Origin: Hibiscus mutabilis
Lineage: Eukaryota > Streptophyta > Magnoliopsida > Malvales > Malvaceae
Length of the DNA: 64,000 bases
Direction: 5' to 3'
NCBI GenBank assembly: GCA_019671005.1
Contig: CM033712.1
Location: 75,838,479-75,902,478 of the forward strand
Part shown: positions 1 through 11,063 of the stretch, one piece after another
Layout: the number at the start of each line of letters is the position of its first letter
How positions within the stretch are numbered: the first letter of the stretch is position 1
Notes under the pieces: generated by a model
What the model saw: the letters and a program-made list of their open reading frames with translations, nothing else
What the model was told of the DNA's origin: nothing
The model's database searches: none
Translations under genes and position numbers: made by a program

Positions 1-2150
1 TAGAACAGAGGTACACAAAACAGTCCTAATCGTGGATGCACGCACAACTGGGCTGAAGGTTTCTCTAAAATCACTTCCAGCAACTTAGGAGTAACCCTTG
101 GCGACCAATCGAGCCTTGAACCTTTCAACCGTTCCATCAAGTTTCTTCTTCACCTTAAAGAGTCATTTGCACCCAATTGCTTTTTTGGAAGCATGTAAAG
201 AAGTAAGCTCCCATGTGTTATTGGCTAGCAAAGCTGAATACTCAGCCTGAACAGCCTGATTTCATTCTGGCTGGGACAGTGCCTTATGAACAGAGGAGGG
301 AACAGAGTAATTTCCCTCAACAAGATAGACCTTGGGCTTGTAGATGCCAGATTTAGCTCTAGTAACCATAGAGTGGGAGTTTTGTGGAGGTGGATTTAGA
401 AGTGAAGGTGGAGGTGGTGGTGGTGAAATATCTTGCCGTGGAGGTGGAGGTGGATGTAGAAGTGAAGGTGGAGGTGGAGGTGGTGATGGTGAAATACCTT
501 GCTGTGGAGGTGGAGGTGAATGTAGAATTGAAGGTGGAGGTGGTGGTGGTGAAATACCTTGCTGTAGAAGTGGAGGTGGATGTAGAAGTGAAGGTGGAGG
601 TAGTGGTGGTGAAATACCTTGCTGTGGAGATGGAGTTGTATGTAGAAGTTAAGGTGGAGATGGAGGTGGTGAAATACCTTGCTGTGAAGATGGAGATGGA
701 TTTAGAAGTGAAGGTGGAGATGGTGGTGAGAAAGAGACACTCTGCTGTGGAGATGTATACAAAGTAGAAGGTGGAGTTGCGGTAAAGATTTGCTATTGGG
801 GAGAGGATAAAGGTGAAGAGAAAACATGAGGTGAAATAGGATTGGAAGGAAGAACATTAGGAGAGGGTGAAGTAGGCAAAGAATGTCTTACTGTGAAGGA
901 ATCTTGCTGTGATGGGAGAGGATGTAGTGAAGGAAACAAAGTAGGCAGAACAGTATGCTGCTGAGGAGCAGTGTAAGCAGGGATGGTCTGAGAGCAGCCT
1001 GTACTAGAACTTGGACAAAAAAGTTTAGATATAAACTCAGTCCAGGCTGTAGTCTCAGGCCATTTTGAGATATATCTCTCATAAGGGAACATCCCTTCAT
1101 CAAATTTCACATGGCAAGAAATATATATCCTACCATTAATGTCTAGACATTTATATCCTTTAAACACAGGTGAATAGCCAAGAAAAATGCAAGGGGGTGA
1201 CCTATACTGAAGTTTATGTCTATTATAAGGTCTTAACAGTGGGTAACACAGACAACCAAAGACTCTCATAAGACTATAATCGGGAGCTTTATTAAAAATT
1301 CTTTCATAAGGAGACATACCTTTTAATACAGTTGTAGGTAGTCTATTAACCAAAAACACAGCACTGGAAAAGGCATCTTTCCAGAAGTGAAGTGGTAAGG
1401 ATGCTTGAGCCATCAAGGTGAAACCGACTTTCACAATCCGTATATGTTTTCTCTCCACTACACCGTTTTGTTTAGAGTGTAAGGGTAGGAATGTCTGTGA
1501 ACAATCCCTTGATTCTGAGAAGATAGGACGGTAGAGCCTGGAATTCTCCTCGACAATCTGACTGTAAGGCTTTCAGCTTCACCCCAAACTGCCTTTCAGC
1601 TTGTTGCTGAAACTGTATAAACACTTCTTTCACTTGTGATTTTTGTTTAAGAAAATATAGCCAAGTGTATCTAGAGTAAGAATCTGTGAATGCAACATAG
1701 TATTTAAATGTATTAGACAAAAATGAGAGCTGGTCCTTATACATCAGCTATTACCAATTCAAGAGGGTGAGAGTAAACAGTATTAGAAAGAGGAAAAAGA
1801 AGTTTATGTGATTTTCCTAGCTGACAGGCCTTGCACAAAGAAGTACTTTTATTATTGTTAACAAAAGTATTACAAAGATGTAAAGCTTTGACAAGGACAT
1901 CTAAAGAAGGATGTCCAAGCCTCATATACCACAGATCTAGAGTGACATTATTTGCAACAGAAGCTAAGTGACAAACAGTATCAAAACCAGTATACAGACT
2001 GGGAGAATTATTAAACTGCAGCTTATACAGACCACCCTCTTCACGACCTTGAAGCAACACACGTTTGGACTGTAAATCTTTAACTTGGCAGTGATGAAGA
2101 AAGAATTCAAGTGACACCTGATTAGCCTGTGTGAGATTAGACATAGAGAT
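1..2150 (-). mobile_element. Ty1/copia retrotransposon pol remnant (truncated by window edge)
   Basis: Read on the minus strand this is a decayed copia polyprotein. About 2144-1737 encodes a GAG-pre-integrase segment with the conserved LGHPS and a CxxC-type pair. 1744-1472 is integrase core (AFTDSYSRYTW, SDCRGEF). 1458-796 is the integrase C-terminal region (LPLHFWKDA, FGCLCYPLLRPYN, CIFLGYSP). A proline-rich linker (about 780-360) is followed by HSMVTRAKSGIYKPK, and 340-1 is the start of reverse transcriptase (FKARLVAKGYS). Frameshifts lie between 1744 and 1458. Stops appear where Gln or Trp is expected, for example the TAG at 795-793 and TGA and TAA codons within 340-1, fitting C-to-T decay. 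No gag, LTR or primer site is visible beyond 2150, so the 5' part is lost. Domain order identifies copia, not gypsy. Confidence 0.9.
365..780 (-). repeat. Tandem ~60-bp repeat in the copia Pro-rich linker
   Basis: Six to seven imperfect units of about 57-67 bp, each marked on the plus strand by GAAATACCTTGCTGTGGAG or a close variant near 426, 493, 551, 611, 671 and 730. On the coding (minus) strand they read as a roughly 20-residue unit of the form QQGISPPPPPSLLHPPPP, lying between integrase and reverse transcriptase. The plus-strand Gly- and Val-rich open frames here are antisense shadows. Confidence 0.85.
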
Positions 2151-2189
2151 TAAATTTTTAGTTATCCCTGATTAACCTATAAGGGTCGT

Positions 2190-2270
2190 TTTGGATGGAT
2201 CTTATTGGCTGGACTACGAATGACGTGGTAAACAGGGTCCATCAAATAATTTCTCCATTTCTTCCAATAT
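2190..2270. repeat. Single arm of a TIR element family (TATTGGCTGGAC...ATGACGTGG)
   Basis: This stretch matches the right inverted-repeat arm of the element at about 43.03-43.91 kb: TTATTGG, a GGAC block, GAATGACGT, a (G)TC(C)AT block and AATAATTTCTCC in the same order. No partner arm was found next to it, so it is probably a truncated copy at the break that ends the copia remnant. Confidence 0.5.
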
Positions 2271-2307
2271 TATTCATAAATAATACTCCATTAAACTAGC
2301 GCCAAGT

Positions 2308-3813
2308 CAATTTTTATTGGGATAATAGTACAAATGCCCCTGTACTTTCTCAAATTTATCAATGTGATGCTTAAAGTTTGTAAACGTTCAATGTGTGTAT
2401 GTTTTTGTCATTCAAAGTGCTCCCGATGCTAACACTGTTAATTGGTGACATGTCAAAGACACGTGACATTATCTTATGTTGCCACGTGTCACTTTTTCCG
2501 AAAAAAATTTGTTTAAAGTTAAGGGCTTTAAACTAATTTTACCTATTTCTTGTGATGAAAAAGAAAAAAAAAACAGTGGCATGATTATAATTTTACCATT
2601 TTCTCTGAAGCAAAAAAAAAGAGAGTAAAACGTATGTTTTTCTTAGGAAATTATTAAACCACTTTTAGAGACTAAAAAAATAATTTACCCAAATTTAATG
2701 GAATTTTTTTATAAAATTAAATTGAAAAATTAAAAAGTAAATTAACAAAATATTAATTTATATTTTCATCATTTAAATTATCTTAAATATTGTATCCTAC
2801 AACAAATAAGGTTCCTTAAAGATCTTGGTTCATCAAACACATATATGTTCATCAAACACAAAAAAGTGGGATTTACAAAGTTGAGTATATATATTCTACT
2901 AAAATTGTCCCATATAACCTCATAGCATAATCGCCCACAAAATCCCCGCAATTCTATGAAGTATCTATTCTGAAGGGTACTCGAAAAATATTAGAGTACT
3001 TGGTTCTATATACTTTCCAAAGCCGTTGACCACAAGTTGTTCCAACAGCATCAAGGAGAAGTCTAGTAATCTAGGAATAAAACGAAAAATCCAAAAGAAA
3101 AGATATACTATGAATCAAGAGCTCTCACAATGAGGATACAGGGGGCAAATATTGAATCCTTGCTGCTTGATATGGTGGAGTATTTCATTCTCCAAGACAC
3201 GAACTTGATTCAAGATGTAAACAATCTACAGGGATTCTTCCGCCTTCCTCAAAACATGTTGGTGGCAGCTGTTGACCGAACTCTAAGCAAATACCCTCGT
3301 AATACTAGAATTCATTACATATCTAATCTTTAAAACAAGAGCGACAATAACATTGAAAACATCAAAACTGGGCTGTTGACTAAATGGTGACGAAAATCGA
3401 CGACAGAGGCGGCGATATCTGGTGGGGAAGAAAACTTAGGGTTTTTTAGAGGAGGAGTAAAAGGGAATTTTGAAACGTTAGCAGAGAAGAGAATAAATCG
3501 ATGAAATCTAAAAGGAAAAGGTTAAAGTGTTCTAATGCCCTTCATTTCCTTCTACATTTTATTTTATCATGAAAAGAAAAAGATTAAATTATTTTAAAAC
3601 CATTAACTTCAACATTTTTCCCTAAAAATAATAGACATGTGGCAGTATAAGAAAGTATCACGTTACCAGTTAACGGTGTTAATGCCAAAAGTATTTTGAA
3701 TGACGGAAACAAAACTTTATAGGGGTACATTGAACATTTACAAATTTTAAAAACCATATTGACAAATTTAAAAAAAAACAGGAAGTATTTGTGCCATTAT
3801 TTCAAGATTAAAA
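2308..3813. mobile_element. 1.5-kb long-TIR (Mutator-like/Pack-MULE-like) element
   Basis: Terminal inverted repeats of about 170-180 bp: the left arm (2308-about 2485, with ATAATAGTACAAATGCCCCT and TTTGTAAACGTTCAATGT) matches the reverse complement of 3640-3813. GCCAAGT occurs directly on both sides (2301-2307 and 3814-3820), a likely 7-9 bp target-site duplication. The interior carries gene-like, less AT-rich sequence: a 67-codon open frame at 3130-3333 and a TTAGGGTTTTTTAGAGGAGGAG leader-like block near 3437. No transposase was recognised, so it is non-autonomous. Long TIRs, duplication length and captured-looking interior fit the Mutator superfamily; that assignment is inference. Confidence 0.7.
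3130..3333 (+). other. 67-codon open frame inside the long-TIR element, unknown
   Basis: An ATG-initiated frame encoding a mostly hydrophilic peptide with no motif I recognise (contains LLLDMVEYFILQD and FRLPQNMLVAAVD). It sits in the non-terminal part of the 2.3-3.8 kb element and could be a captured host exon. No splice pattern, promoter or homologue can be shown from here, so it is not claimed as an expressed gene. Confidence 0.2.
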
Positions 3814-4433
3814 GCCAAGTGTTTTGGGTGTTCACATTCCAATATAGAATATAATTCGCTTGTTTTTTTCACTCCTCTCTATATATTATACCAATAAATT
3901 TATATTGTGTATATTATCAATAAAAAATTATTAAAAAATTATTATTATTACACGTGACATAATATTATTAATAAGATATATAAAAAATAAAAATATACGA
4001 ATTGTATTCTCCAATATATGGGCTATGTACGTAACCTTAGTATTAAAATCAGAGTCGCGTAAAAATAAGGTTACCCGATCAACAGCAGGAATCCAGTCAC
4101 AATAAAACACACGTGTTCTTATACATCCCAATATTTTATTAAATTCATATTTATAGTATTTTCTAAAACATACATTCTCTTTTCATACGTAGATTATTTA
4201 ATTATTTAATCAAACTGGTGAGGTTTTAGTTTCATCATAACTATATCATATTGGACTGTAACTTTTGACCGCGGTCATGGCAAGGAACTACAACTAAATG
4301 AAGGATACGATAAGAGTTACATCCGGGTGAACCTTAAACCATCTTAATGAAACTCGAAAGGCTTCAAGGGCCCTTCATGCGAAGGAATGCCAACGAAAGA
4401 CTCGAAAGTCAGAGGTACAATAAATTTATATCT

Positions 4434-4683
4434 TGTTGTCAATAAAATAACGAAGAACAACGAATAAGAATAAAAATATAAAAGAAAGAGAAAGATTTGT
4501 ATTATTCTCAATATAGACTTGTATACAATGTTTTCATCAAATCATCTATTTACGGGCATAAGAAGTACGTAATACATTAAACTCTAATTGCTGAACACAA
4601 TATTCCTAATAATAAAATAAATCAAATCTCCTTGATAAAGTTTTTATCACAATAGACATTCACATGGATAAATATTCATAACA
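4434..4683 (-). repeat. 3' LTR of the copia element
   Basis: 250 bp from TGTTGTC to ATAACA. By eye it differs from its partner at roughly one site in eight outside the A-rich indel. Most differences are C/T or G/A changes, with the partner LTR carrying T or A, so the insertion is old. Confidence 0.9.
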
Positions 4684-7600
4684 TTTCCCCTTGAATGTCT
4701 ATGAAGATGATGTATCTCGTTAAAACCTTACTAAGATAAAAATCTCATGGAAAAAATTCTTTAGTGAAAGAAAAATAATACACATATCTTTGATACGCAT
4801 AACATGTTGCCTCATTAAAAACCTTACCAAGAAAACCCATTGGAACAAAACCTCAGTTAAGGGGAAAAGAGCGCAACCCGTATTTACTCTCCTTCATGAA
4901 AACGTCACATAAGATCTTTGGCCCGACGTAATTCGATGATGTAAATTAACTTCTCAAACGGAGCAGTAGGGAGCGCCTTAGTAAATAGATCTGCTAAATT
5001 ATCATATGAACGAATTTGTTGGACTCAATGTCTTCATTCTTTTGTAAATTATGAGTGAAGAAAAATTTTGGCGAGATGTGTTTTGTTCTATCACCTTTTA
5101 TGTATCATTATTTAAGTTGAGAAATACAAGTTGTAGTATCCTCATATAAGACTATCGGAGCTACTTTTTCAGAGTGTAAAACACAATTCTCTCGAATGTG
5201 ATGGGTTACAAACCTTAGCCACATACATTCACGACTAGCCACATGGATAGCCAAAATCTCAGCATGATTAGAGGAAGTGACAATAATTGTTTGTTTCATT
5301 GAGCGCCAAGAAATTGTGGTACCATCGTATGTATATACATAACCAGTATGTGATCGAGCATTATAAGGATCAGATAAGTACTCTGCACCTGGAAAACCAA
5401 CCAGTTTTGTTTTGGATAGATTAGGGGAAATAATCACATATCTTTCCTACCTTGCAGATAACGAAATATGTGTTTAACCTTATTTCAATGTCTTCGGGTT
5501 GGACATGAGCTAAATCTTGCCAACAAATTGACAGCAAATGATATGTCGGGTCGTGTGTGGCTAAAAAGATACATCAATGCACCAATATCACTTAAGTATG
5601 ACACTTCTGGACCAAAATATCTTCATCATTTTCTCGAGGATAGAATAGATCTTGTTAACATCAAGTGACCTAACAATTATTGGTGCTCAACGGATGGGCA
5701 TTATGCATGTAAAACCTCTTTAGCATTTTTTCTATGTATGTTGATTGATGCACAAGAATTTCATCCTTTAGGTGCTCAACATGCAATCCAGTACAAAATC
5801 TTGTTTTTTCGAGATCTTTCATTTCAAATTATTTATTTAAATATTCAATTATCAAGGAGATCTCTTTAGGAGTCTCAATGATATTCAAATCATCAACATA
5901 CGCAGCGATAATGACAAATTCGGAGCTAAACCTTTTAATAAAAATACACAAGGAAATTTGATCATTCTTATAGCCTTCCGCTAATAAGTATCTAATGAGG
6001 CGATTATACAACATGCGCCTAGATTGTTTTAATCCATAAAGAGACCTGTTTAGTTTGATTGAATAATGTTTCCGAGAACCTGAATTAACTACTTCAGGCA
6101 GTTTAAATCTTTTCGAAAGTTTCATGTAAATATTGTTATCAAGAGTCTCATATAAAGAGGTTGTAACAACATCCATTAAGCGGAAAGTAAGTCTTTCTTT
6201 TATTGTCAAACTAATTAAAAATCTAAAAGTGATCGTATCCACCACCAGAGAGTATGTTTTTTCATAATCGATTTCTGGTCTTTGTGAGAATTCTTATGCA
6301 ACCAAACGAGCTTTATATCTTGCATTTTTTCCTTTTTTTCATTTCTTTTTCTCACAAAGACCCATTTATACCCCACAAGTTTTACATATTCCGGTGTACG
6401 GACTACAGGTTTGAATACTTTTCTTTTTGAAAGAGATTTAGTTCTGCTTCAATTGCCTCTTTCCATTTTGGCCAATCATTTCTTTGCTTACATTGTTCAA
6501 TTGACAATGGTTTATGATCTATATTATCATTCAAAATCTCTAGTGTTATATTGCATGCAAAAATATTATCGACGTTGATTTTATTTTGGTTCCACTTGTT
6601 ACGGGACATGACATAGTTTATTGAGATCTCATCATTATCAAGTACCTGAGTCATGTTTAATGTCTCTTATGGAGACTTTTTAATCTCTTCTCGAGATCTT
6701 TCATAATCTGTTTATTCTACGATCAGACCATCACAAGATATAGCTCATTTTCTTTTTTGAAGAATTTTATCTTTGGAACCTACTAGTCTACCACACTTCA
6801 GGCGTGCGTTTGACTTATTAGCAACTAGAATTTATCCTTCTGGGTCATCAATTTTAATCGGAGCATTCACAGTTGGTATATGTGACTTAGACACTCTTTT
6901 AGGGTAAGTAAAAGTATTTGGCAATTGATTTGCTAAGTTTTGCAAATGAATTATCCTTTGAACTTCTAGTTCACATTGTTGGGTAAATGGATCAAAATGA
7001 GATAAAAATAATTCATTTCAACTTATTTCTTTTCTCAGCTGTTTATTTTCTCTCCCTAATGTTGAGAAAATCGACTCATTAAAATTACAGTCGGCAAATC
7101 GAGCTGTAAATAAATTCTCTGTCAAAGACTCAATATATTTAATTATCGAGGGGAATTCGAATCTGACATATATTCTCAACCTCCTTTGAGGACCCATCTC
7201 TGTGCATCGCGGTGGAGGAATCAGAACATATACCGCACACCCAAAAATTCTAATATGAAAAATATTTGGTTCCTAATTATGATAACTTATTGGCCTGATG
7301 CGAATCAGTTAGGCTATATATAAAATGACATGTCCCCGTGTAGAAATTGGTAGTTTTGACTTCATTAGTAACGGTCTTGCAATTAATTGAGGTCGTTTGA
7401 TAAATGACTATGCAATACCATTTTGTGTATAAACACGAGCTACATGATGTTCAACATTTATTCCAATTGACATGCAAAAATCATCAAAAGCCTGAGAAGT
7501 AAATTCACCAACATTATCAAGACAAATTGTCTAGGAGAATCTGGAAAATGTGCTCGTAACTTCATCAACTGAGCAAGTAACCTCGCAAACGTCAAGTTGC

Positions 7601-8442
7601 AGGTTGATAACAAGGATACATGTGACCATCTAGTCGATGCATCGATTAAAACTATAAAATATCTTAATGGTCCACAAGAATGGTATATGGGCCCACATGT
7701 ATTACATTGTGTCTGTTTCAAAAAATTAACAGATTCATAATCTATCTTAGCTGATGATGGTGGAATAATTAGTTTGCCTTGAGAGCAAGCATCACATGAA
7801 AATGCATTACTTTGAAGAATCTGTTGGTTCTTTAAAGAATGACCACATGGATTATCAATAATTTTTCACATCATAATCGAATCGGGATGGCCTAACCGAT
7901 CATGCCAAATAGTAAAGTTATTAGTAAACTTCTGGTTTACAATAGCATGTGCTTCAATTGCACTAATTCTTGTGTAATACAATCTGAATAATAGTACATG
8001 TAATTTTTCTAAAATTTTCTTGTTGCCTTGGGTTATACTCGTAACATGAAGGTATTCATCATCTCCTTGACTTATAGTCTCAATATGATATTCATTTCTG
8101 CATATATCTTTAAAACCCAATAAGTTTTTTTGCGACTTTGGCAAGTATAACACATTGTGAATGTGAAATTCAGTTCCATTTAGCAATAATATATTTGCTC
8201 TTTCGAAGCATTTTATGATATTAGTACTTACGGATATAGTACTCACATAATTCCTTTGCATTGTTAAATGGAAAAAAATTTATGCTTAAGTATAGTATGA
8301 GTACTTGCACTGTCTGTTAATCATAAGTCATCACCATTTATTGCATATTGTATTTGGGACGTAATAATATTCAAATAATTACCGTCTTTGAAGAGGCTTG
8401 ATTTCTGACTAAAAATTTTCGAGTAAACTCATGCTGATAATG

Positions 8443-8700
8443 TGTTGTGAATAAAATAACGAAGAACAACGAAAAAAAAAAAAAAAAAAAAGAGATGAGA
8501 TAAATATGAAGATTTGTATTATTCTTAATATAGACTTATATACAATGCATTCATCAAATCGTCTATTTATAGGCATAAAAAGTATATAATACATTAAACT
8601 CTAATTACTGAATATAATATTTCTAATGATAAAATAAATTAAATATGTTTGATAAAGTTCTTATCATAATAGACATACACGTAGATAAATATTCATAACA
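8443..8700 (-). repeat. 5' LTR of the copia element
   Basis: 258 bp from TGTTGTG to ATAACA, partner of 4434-4683, with a homopolymeric A run near 8471-8490 not shared with the other LTR. It is followed immediately by the second copy of the TATCT target-site duplication. Confidence 0.9.
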
Positions 8701-8977
8701 TATCTAATTATATTTAATATTGTTTGTCTTAGGGTCAGTCCAGAGTTTTATTAATAGTATATAATAAATATATACCACTCCATATATAACAAAATCTAGA
8801 AGTTGGTTGTTAGAATAAATCCTCTCAACTGTGGTGTGCTATGGTTTTTCCTTTTTTTGACTCGTATTCAAACAGTCGAGAAAAGCACACACGATAGGGA
8901 AGTTTCTCTGCAGTTCAAATAGCCAGCCCTTGCTTTGTTTTATCTTACCCATCTTTTTCCCTTCTCCCCCTGCAGAC

Positions 8978-8984
8978 ATATAAA
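8978..8984 (+). promoter_or_regulatory. Likely TATA box of the PP2-B-like F-box gene
   Basis: ATATAAA lies about 114 bases before the start codon at 9098, after a pyrimidine-rich stretch (CTTTTTCCCTTCTCCCCC). Position and composition suit a plant core promoter; the transcription start is inferred at about 9005-9015. Confidence 0.5.
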
Positions 8985-9097
8985 CCAGCAGCAAACTGCC
9001 CATTGGGAAACCACCCACAAATTCCTTCCACTACAATCATATAATTCTGCTTTTGCTTTTTTATTCTTTTATTCTTTGATTTTTCAAAACAAAAAAA

Positions 9098-11063
9098 ATG
9101 GAAGCTTTTGAGCTGAATATGTTGCCGGAGAGCTGTGTTTCAGCGGTTCTGTCCCTCACTTCTCCTTCATACGCATGTAAATCATCCTTGGTTTCGACTA
9201 CTTTCCGATCGGCAGCGGATTCCGATTCGGTCTGGGGCAAGTTCTTACCGTCTGATTACCATGAAATCTTGTCGGAAAGTTGTGATAAAAGTATCCAGTT
9301 TTGTTCAAAGAAGGAGCTTTATTTCCTCCTCTGCAACCCTGTTCTTATTGCTGATGGCAGAATGGTTAGTTCCCAATAAACCCATAGAATTAGAACTAAA
9401 TTGTGGGTGGTCGTGATGTCGCAATTGCGGACATTGCAAACGCTAAGTCGTGATTTTTTTCTAAAAAAATAATTATAATTTTAATTGTGATTGCGGTTTG
9501 TGATACGACCTTTAAAATCATTTTATTGTGTTGCGATCGCAGTTTAATATTATGAATAAACTCTGGGAAAGAAAAACAAAACAGAACTGGTTATGAATTT
9601 AATGATGTTTTTGTGTTCCTCGTATTATGTTCCATGAAAATGCAGAGTTTCAAACTGGAGAGATCGAGTGGGAAAATATCATATATTTTATCAGCAAGGG
9701 AGCTTTCTATAACGGGGAGCAATGATCCCATGTTCTGGATTTGGAAATCTGACCCTGAATCCAGGTCAGCAGTTTTAATTTGCTTATTTTGGATATAAAA
9801 TATGTATGGTTAAATTATGGTTTTACTCCTTATACTATGTCCACTTTAAAGTATTTAGCCCCTTTATATTAATTTAGCCTAATTTAACCTACATATATAT
9901 TATTAGTTTTTTATGATTTTTTGAGTTAGTTGCGTCATACATTCCCAAACTATGAATCTCATTCTATATTGGTTCTCAAACTTTTGAACAATCCAATTTC
10001 ATCATAAATTATGACCCATTCTAAATTTTGAATATTCCAATTTGATCCCTAAACTATGACTCATTTTAAATTGGTTCTCAAACTTTTGAACGTTCAAATT
10101 TTGCCATCAAATTATCAAAATATGCTAACCATACTCCATGTTTATAAAGCCATTAATAAAATTATTAATTGTCATGTAAACATTGATTTGATGTGCATTA
10201 TATAATATTACGATGTGTTATAAATGATAATTTGATGATAAAATTTAAACGTTCAAAAGTCTGGAAAACCAATTTAGAACGAGCCATAATTTGGGGATGA
10301 AAATAAAATATTCAAAATTTTAAAGACCAATTCAAAATAAAAATTATAATTTAAGGATAAATTAAAATATTTAAAAATTTATAGGTCGAGAATCATAATT
10401 TAAAGACACGCAATGCAATTAACTATAATAGTTTTTTAACTATCCTTAACCCAAGACCCTTAATACATTATCCGTCCAAGTCCATTCCATTCCAATCTAT
10501 AACTATAACATATGAAAATTTTCAACATATCGATTCTAATATTGATGCTAATTAAACTAATACTCAATCGAATTCTGATACGATATTTTCTTCTTTTTAG
10601 ATTCTCGGAGGTAGCAGAACTCGTAACCACCAGCTGGTTGGAAATCAATGGCAAAATCAGAACCAAAAAGCTTTCTCCAAACACAAAATACGGAGCTTAT
10701 CTGCTACTCAAAATCACCGAAAGATCATACGGGCTCGATTCAATACCGTCGGAGACATCGATCGAAATCGGGAACCAAACATCGACAAACACAGCTTATT
10801 TGCGATGCCAAGACACCAAGAAACAACAACTGGAGACCCTGTTTTATTCGAACAGGAAACAAATGATGAAATCGAGGGTGATTGAGGGAGACGATAGGGT
10901 TACGAGGAAAAGAGATGATGGTTGGATGGAGATCGAGCTCGGTGAGTTCTTCAATGGCGGAATCAGTGATGAAGAAGTGAAAATGAGTTTGATGGAAATC
11001 AAGGGTCATCAGCTTAAAGGCGGAGTTATAATTGAAGGCATTGAAATCCGGCCAAAAACTTAA
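9098..11063 (+). CDS. F-box protein, PP2-B (phloem lectin-like) family
   Basis: Predicted 282-residue protein from three exons: 9098-9364, 9646-9764 and 10601-11063 (stop TAA). Boundaries are GT-AG (ATG|GTTAGT, GCAG|AGTTTC, CCAG|GTCAGC, TTTAG|ATTCTC) and phases join cleanly. Residues about 5-45 form an F-box (LPESCVSAVLSLTSPSYACK then SSLVSTTFRSAADSD); the rest is the PP2 lectin-like domain (FKLERSSGK, SARELSI, RFSEVAELV, WLEINGKI, near-terminal GVIIEGIEIRP). In this family the F-box binds SKP1 in an SCF ubiquitin ligase and the PP2 domain probably recognises a glycan or protein target. Length is normal (about 280-290). Intron 2 (836 bp) hosts an inverted-repeat element. No defect seen. The family is certain; which Arabidopsis paralogue it matches is not. 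Confidence 0.92.
9924..10424. mobile_element. Inverted-repeat MITE-like element in intron 2 of the F-box gene
   Basis: Arms of about 190 bp (9924-about 10115 and about 10225-10424) are reverse complements, beginning AGTTAGTTGC and ending GCAATTAACT. Both carry the motif CAAACTTTTGAACGTTCAAA or a variant, around an AT-rich centre. The element makes up 60% of the intron. No coding capacity; superfamily not assigned. Confidence 0.75.

Larger units (their letters stand above)
4434..8700 (-). mobile_element. Gag-less Ty1/copia LTR retrotransposon with TSD
   Basis: Two LTRs in direct orientation (4434-4683 and 8443-8700), both starting TGTTGT and ending CATAACA, are flanked by an identical 5-bp duplication TATCT (4429-4433 and 8701-8705). 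On the minus strand a purine tract AAGGGGAAA precedes the 3' LTR (about 4692-4684), and a weak initiator-Met primer site (ATTATCAGCATG) follows the 5' LTR (about 8441). Decayed pol domains in copia order on the minus strand: protease/pre-integrase (8380-7800), integrase (about 7720-6900), reverse transcriptase (6654-5829, with YVDDLNII) and RNase H (5437-5108, SNHAEILAIHVASREC). Only about 100 bases separate primer site and protease, so gag is deleted. Many stops and frameshifts: not autonomous. Confidence 0.93.

Noticed and set aside
344..767. Glycine-rich and valine-rich plus-strand open frames
   Set aside because: They are antisense readings of the proline-rich tandem repeat in the minus-strand copia polyprotein.
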